Positions 60,886 to 64,000 of a stretch of DNA of 64,000 nucleotides are shown in pieces; the first letter of the stretch is position 1, and each line of letters opens with the position of its first letter. Source of the stretch: Clostridia bacterium (lineage in GTDB: Bacteria > Bacillota > Clostridia > Christensenellales > CAAEEZ01); NCBI GenBank assembly GCA_900755035.1, contig CAAEEZ010000017.1:248001-312000 (forward strand), read 5' to 3'. The notes under the pieces are model-generated. The model did not search any database. It was not told where the DNA came from and saw nothing but the letters and a program-made list of their open reading frames with translations. The position numbers were made by a program, and so were the translations under genes.

Positions 60886-62055
60886 TTATTTTATTTTCGA
60901 ACTTGCATTTACCTGCACCATAAAGCCGTTACCCACTATTTCGTGGATATTGCTTACGTAGAAGAAAGCAGCAGGGTCTATTTCCATTATTTTCTTTTTA
61001 AGTGCAACCGCCTCTCTCTTTCTAACTACTGCAACTATCATAGTACGTGGCTTTTTGGTGTACATTCCGTAGCCCTCAAACATCGTAGCAGACCTATGGA
61101 ACGTTTCGGTAATTACCTTGCCAACCTCTTCTTTCTTTTCGGTTACTATCTCGAATTTAACGCTAGATACGAATCCACGTTGAATTTTCTCGGCAACGTA
61201 ACTATTAACGAACAATGCTATAAACGAATAAATGGCAGTGGCAAGACCGTCACCAACGGGAGCGCCGCTAATAGGCGTTACGAATTGTTTTACAAGACCT
61301 GCCGCTATTGCCACCGTACTATCCAAGATAAGTATTAGCCACACTACCTTTACTTTCGGGAATTTGTTTTGGATAAGCAAGCCTACTATATCGTTACCAC
61401 CCGTCGAGCAGTTCGCCCTAAGTAGCAAGCCAAGACCAAAGCCGTTTAACGCGCCCGTACAAATTGCAGCCAAGAATACGTCGCCCTTAAAGGTAGGAAA
61501 ATTGATTTGCGGTAGTTCGAACAATGCGATAAACGCCGAAGTTAGCACCGTTTCTATTATCGTATATAGTGCAAATTTTTTGTTTAGGAAAATAAACGCT
61601 AATACAAGCAACGGGAAGTTGAACGCAAACATCATAAAACCTGATGCGCTTTGAAGTGCGGGTACGTAGTTTGATAGTATCGTTGAAAGACCCGTAATAC
61701 CGCCTGGGGCAACCATATTAGGCTTTGCAAACACCACGTAAGACATAGCCCTTATAATTGCAGCCACTATCAAAAACGAATAAATAAGCGTAAGCTCTTT
61801 TTTGTCGGCATTTTTTATTGCGTTCTTAATTCTAACAGAAAACTTTTCGTTGGTTTTTGGCTTTTTCTCTTCCTTTTCGGTCATCACAATCGAACTACTT
61901 AACTTTTGGGTAGTAGTTTCAAACACGACGTCCTCGCCGTCTATATGCATTACTTCGCCTTCCACCTTCGTTTCTGCGCCGTTTTCTACGGCTACGTTTT
62001 CGCCGTTTATATGGCTTTCGTCCTTTTCTGTTGCTGAAATATTTTTCTCGTCCAT
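60886..62055 (-). CDS. YitT-family membrane protein with long N-terminal extension
   Basis: 389 residues from ATG 62055, six bases after AGAGGTGG. The first about 95 residues are hydrophilic and acidic with a repeated H/I-x-GE(N/D)V word (HINGENVAVENG, MHIDGEDVVFE), not usual for the family. Then five or so helices with NMVAPGGITGLSTIL, ANCSTGGNDIVGLL, and the C-terminal DUF2179 domain (SVKFEIVTEKKEEVGKVITETFHRSATMFEGYGMYTKKPRTMIVAVVRKRE). YitT proteins are abundant in Firmicutes and of unknown transport role; DUF2179 is thought to bind a small ligand. It follows the ABC-F gene by 84 bases. Confidence 0.88.
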   Translation of the reverse strand: MDEKNISATEKDESHINGENVAVENGAETKVEGEVMHIDGEDVVFETTTQKLSSSIVMTEKEEKKPKTNEKFSVRIKNAIKNADKKELTLIYSFLIVAAIIRAMSYVVFAKPNMVAPGGITGLSTILSNYVPALQSASGFMMFAFNFPLLVLAFIFLNKKFALYTIIETVLTSAFIALFELPQINFPTFKGDVFLAAICTGALNGFGLGLLLRANCSTGGNDIVGLLIQNKFPKVKVVWLILILDSTVAIAAGLVKQFVTPISGAPVGDGLATAIYSFIALFVNSYVAEKIQRGFVSSVKFEIVTEKKEEVGKVITETFHRSATMFEGYGMYTKKPRTMIVAVVRKREAVALKKKIMEIDPAAFFYVSNIHEIVGNGFMVQVNASSKIK

Positions 62056-62139
62056 ATTCCACCTCTTTATCATAATCGGCACTTTAAGTGCGTTTTTTGC
62101 TATATAAAATATTATATTTTTGCAATTTGCCTATTTTTG

Positions 62140-63681
62140 CTATTCTATATCAATCACTTTTTCACATATTCTTTTTGCGTATTGTGGTTCGTGGCTTACC
62201 AGGATTATTGCGCCTTCGTATTTTTCTAGCGCTTCAAACAATCTATCCTTTGCGTTTACGTCCAAATGGTTCGTCGGCTCGTCTAGTATTAGTATATTCG
62301 TTTCCTTTTGCATTATTTTGCACAGCCTTATCCTTACCTGCTCGCCACCGCTTAGGTTAAGCATCGGCTTCGTTGCAAGGTCGCCCACGATACCCACCTT
62401 TGCAAGTTCGTTTCGTATTTCGCTTTGGCTCATTCTTGGGAAGTTGTTGTTCATATACGTTACGGCGTTTTTATCCAGCCCACCCATATCCAAGTCTTGC
62501 TCCAAGTAGCCTACTTTTGCGTTCACGTGGTAGGAGTAACTTCCGCCAAACGGTTTTAGCAAGTTCATTATCGTTTTTATAATAGTGGACTTACCTATTC
62601 CGTTCGTTCCCCTTATCCATACTTTGTCCGTTGACGACATCGTCAGCGAAAAAGCAGGCAAAATAGGTTTGTCGTAGCCAACTACCAAATCTTTTATCAC
62701 TAAAAACTCTTTGCTAAACGCAGGCGAATACGGAAAATTAAATCTAGCGTCGCTAACTTTTATAGGCTTTTTCATTACGTCTATTCTGTCTAGCATCTTC
62801 TTTCTCGAATTTGCCATGCCAGCCGTTGCCGCTCTCGCCTTGTTTCTTGCGATATAGTCCTCCATCTTCTTTATTTCACGCTGTTGTCTTTCGTAGGACT
62901 CCTCGTATTGCTTAGCGTTAGCGTCACGCTGTTTCATAAACTCGTCGTAATTGCCCGTGTACTTTTTCATTTGCTTGTTTTCGATATTTATTATTATTTT
63001 GCACACCCTATTCAAAAAATCGGTATCGTGCGAAATAAGAATAAACGTACCTTCGTAACTTTCTAGGTACTTAGCAAGCCAATCTATGTGTTCAAGGTCC
63101 AAAAAGTTGGTCGGCTCGTCTAGTAGCATAGCGTCTACGTCCTCTAAAATAAGTTTGGATAGTAGCACCTTCGCCCTTTGACCACCAGACAAATTTTTAA
63201 TAGGCGTATCGTAGCCTATCGCATTTAGCCCAAGCCCGTTACCCACCTTTTTCACCCTAGATTCAAGGTCGTAAAAGCCTTTATTAGTAAGGTCTTCTTG
63301 CATCGAACTACTTTTTAGTATCAGTTTATCCATCTCGTCGTAGTCGGTAGTAGTTTCAATTTGCTTGTACACTTCTTCTAGCCTATCGTTAAGTTTGTAC
63401 AACTCCTCAAAACTAGTTAGCAAATATTCCATCACCGTTTTAGTCCTATCGATATCGGCGTGTTGGTCTAGGTATCCGTAGCGAATATTTCTGTTCCACA
63501 AAACTTCACCTTCGTCTTGCATCACTTTTTGACACAAAATTTTCATAAAGGTGGATTTGCCTGCGCCATTAAGACCCACAACGCCTATATGTTCACCGTT
63601 GTTAATATTTAGCTCGGCATCTTCAAACAGTAATTTATCGTCGTATACGTGCGTTAAACCGCTAATAGAAAGTATGCTCAA
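62140..63681 (-). CDS. ABC-F family ATP-binding protein
   Basis: 513 residues from TTG 63681, which has AAGGAG eight bases upstream; the frame continues 19 codons further but through the promoter. Two tandem ABC domains without membrane segments: Walker A GLNGAGKST and GTNGIGKST, signatures LSGGQRAKVLL and LSGGEQVRIRL, Walker B DAMLLDEPTNFLDLE and NILILDEPTNHLDVN. The linker between them (KKMEDYIARNKARAATAGMANSRKKMLDRI) is the ribosomal P-site tRNA-interaction motif. Translation factor/ribosome-protection type; whether it gives antibiotic resistance is unknown. Probably cotranscribed with the YitT gene. Confidence 0.93.
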   Translation of the reverse strand: MSILSISGLTHVYDDKLLFEDAELNINNGEHIGVVGLNGAGKSTFMKILCQKVMQDEGEVLWNRNIRYGYLDQHADIDRTKTVMEYLLTSFEELYKLNDRLEEVYKQIETTTDYDEMDKLILKSSSMQEDLTNKGFYDLESRVKKVGNGLGLNAIGYDTPIKNLSGGQRAKVLLSKLILEDVDAMLLDEPTNFLDLEHIDWLAKYLESYEGTFILISHDTDFLNRVCKIIINIENKQMKKYTGNYDEFMKQRDANAKQYEESYERQQREIKKMEDYIARNKARAATAGMANSRKKMLDRIDVMKKPIKVSDARFNFPYSPAFSKEFLVIKDLVVGYDKPILPAFSLTMSSTDKVWIRGTNGIGKSTIIKTIMNLLKPFGGSYSYHVNAKVGYLEQDLDMGGLDKNAVTYMNNNFPRMSQSEIRNELAKVGIVGDLATKPMLNLSGGEQVRIRLCKIMQKETNILILDEPTNHLDVNAKDRLFEALEKYEGAIILVSHEPQYAKRICEKVIDIE

Positions 63682-63709
63682 TGTATTATCTCCTTCGTTT
63701 TCCTTGCAT

Positions 63710-63738
63710 ATTTTATAAAATAACAAAACAAAAGTCAA
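63710..63738 (-). promoter_or_regulatory. Promoter of the ABC-F gene
   Basis: Minus-strand TTGACT (63738-63733), 17-base spacer, TAAAAT (63715-63710). The remaining bases to 64000 are AT-rich with nothing recognised. Confidence 0.7.
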
Positions 63739-64000
63739 ACGCTTTAAGCATTATAATATTATTATAACAAATAAAACTAAGTTTGAGGCTAAAATATCGT
63801 TATTAAATCACAGACTACTAGGTAAAATTTCTTCTTTTTTAACTTTTAACTTTCTACACAATTATGTTAACTAAAATTTACCCTAAAATTTACTTTGCCA
63901 CCATCTTCGTTCTACCACTTCTTTTACGTAGTAAAAATTGCTTTATATTAGCGTAAACCATATTTAATACACTTATTTTGATACTTAAAATATTATATTT

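Overview
The window looks like part of a low-GC (roughly 38% by eye) bacterial chromosome of the Clostridia type, probably from an uncultured gut lineage. Supporting signs are strong AGGAGG-type ribosome sites, many promoters of the TTGACA-17-TATAAT kind, intrinsic terminators after most transcripts, and typical Firmicutes genes (rnj, trmR, yerC, yitT, TM1266 family, ABC-F). Nearly all of it is chromosomal housekeeping. I see no rRNA, CRISPR array, insertion sequence, integrase or phage gene.

Layout. 1-3.4 kb: a truncated aconitase-family hydratase and a divergent pair of small membrane proteins. 3.4-10.2 kb: fhs-lgt (one-carbon metabolism and lipoprotein maturation), a CPA2 cation/proton antiporter, rho and a metallo-beta-lactamase-fold hydrolase. 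10.5-15.6 kb: prs, then two overlapping genes for large related membrane proteins of unknown function, whose cytoplasmic tails are acidic in one and built of Lys/Pro repeats in the other. 15.8-19.7 kb: a YbaK-type deacylase, an ECF S component, and a TM1266-family hydrogenase-system regulator followed by a complete NitT/TauT-like ABC importer. 19.7-25.7 kb: a cytidylate-kinase-like protein, then ileS with an rRNA methyltransferase and a pseudouridine synthase; upstream lie a 35-codon gene and a candidate structured RNA. 25.8-28.8 kb: tRNA-Thr(CGU) and a polar-amino-acid ABC importer operon headed by a TrpR-like regulator (yerC), with a 34-bp palindrome over its promoter. 29-37.6 kb: a long leftward cluster rnj-trmR-U32-glycosyltransferase-DUF512-der-aminotransferase. 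37.9-40.2 kb: serC-serA. 40.2-48 kb: two polytopic membrane proteins, a radical SAM protein that may be leaderless, a DUF2188 protein with an acidic repeat stalk, uraA-upp, and an archaeal-type aspS. 48.3-60.2 kb: one 3964-residue surface protein built from MBG/YDG-like modules. 60.9-63.7 kb: a YitT-family protein and an ABC-F ATPase.

The most interesting points are: (1) the importer's binding protein reads as a circularly permuted SBP (lobe 2 before lobe 1); (2) the yerC operator has a core like the E. coli trp operator; (3) the paired membrane proteins with oppositely charged tails; (4) an unassigned structured RNA plus a 35-aa gene upstream of ileS; (5) the TM1266-linked importer; and (6) a marked shortage of GATC across the window.
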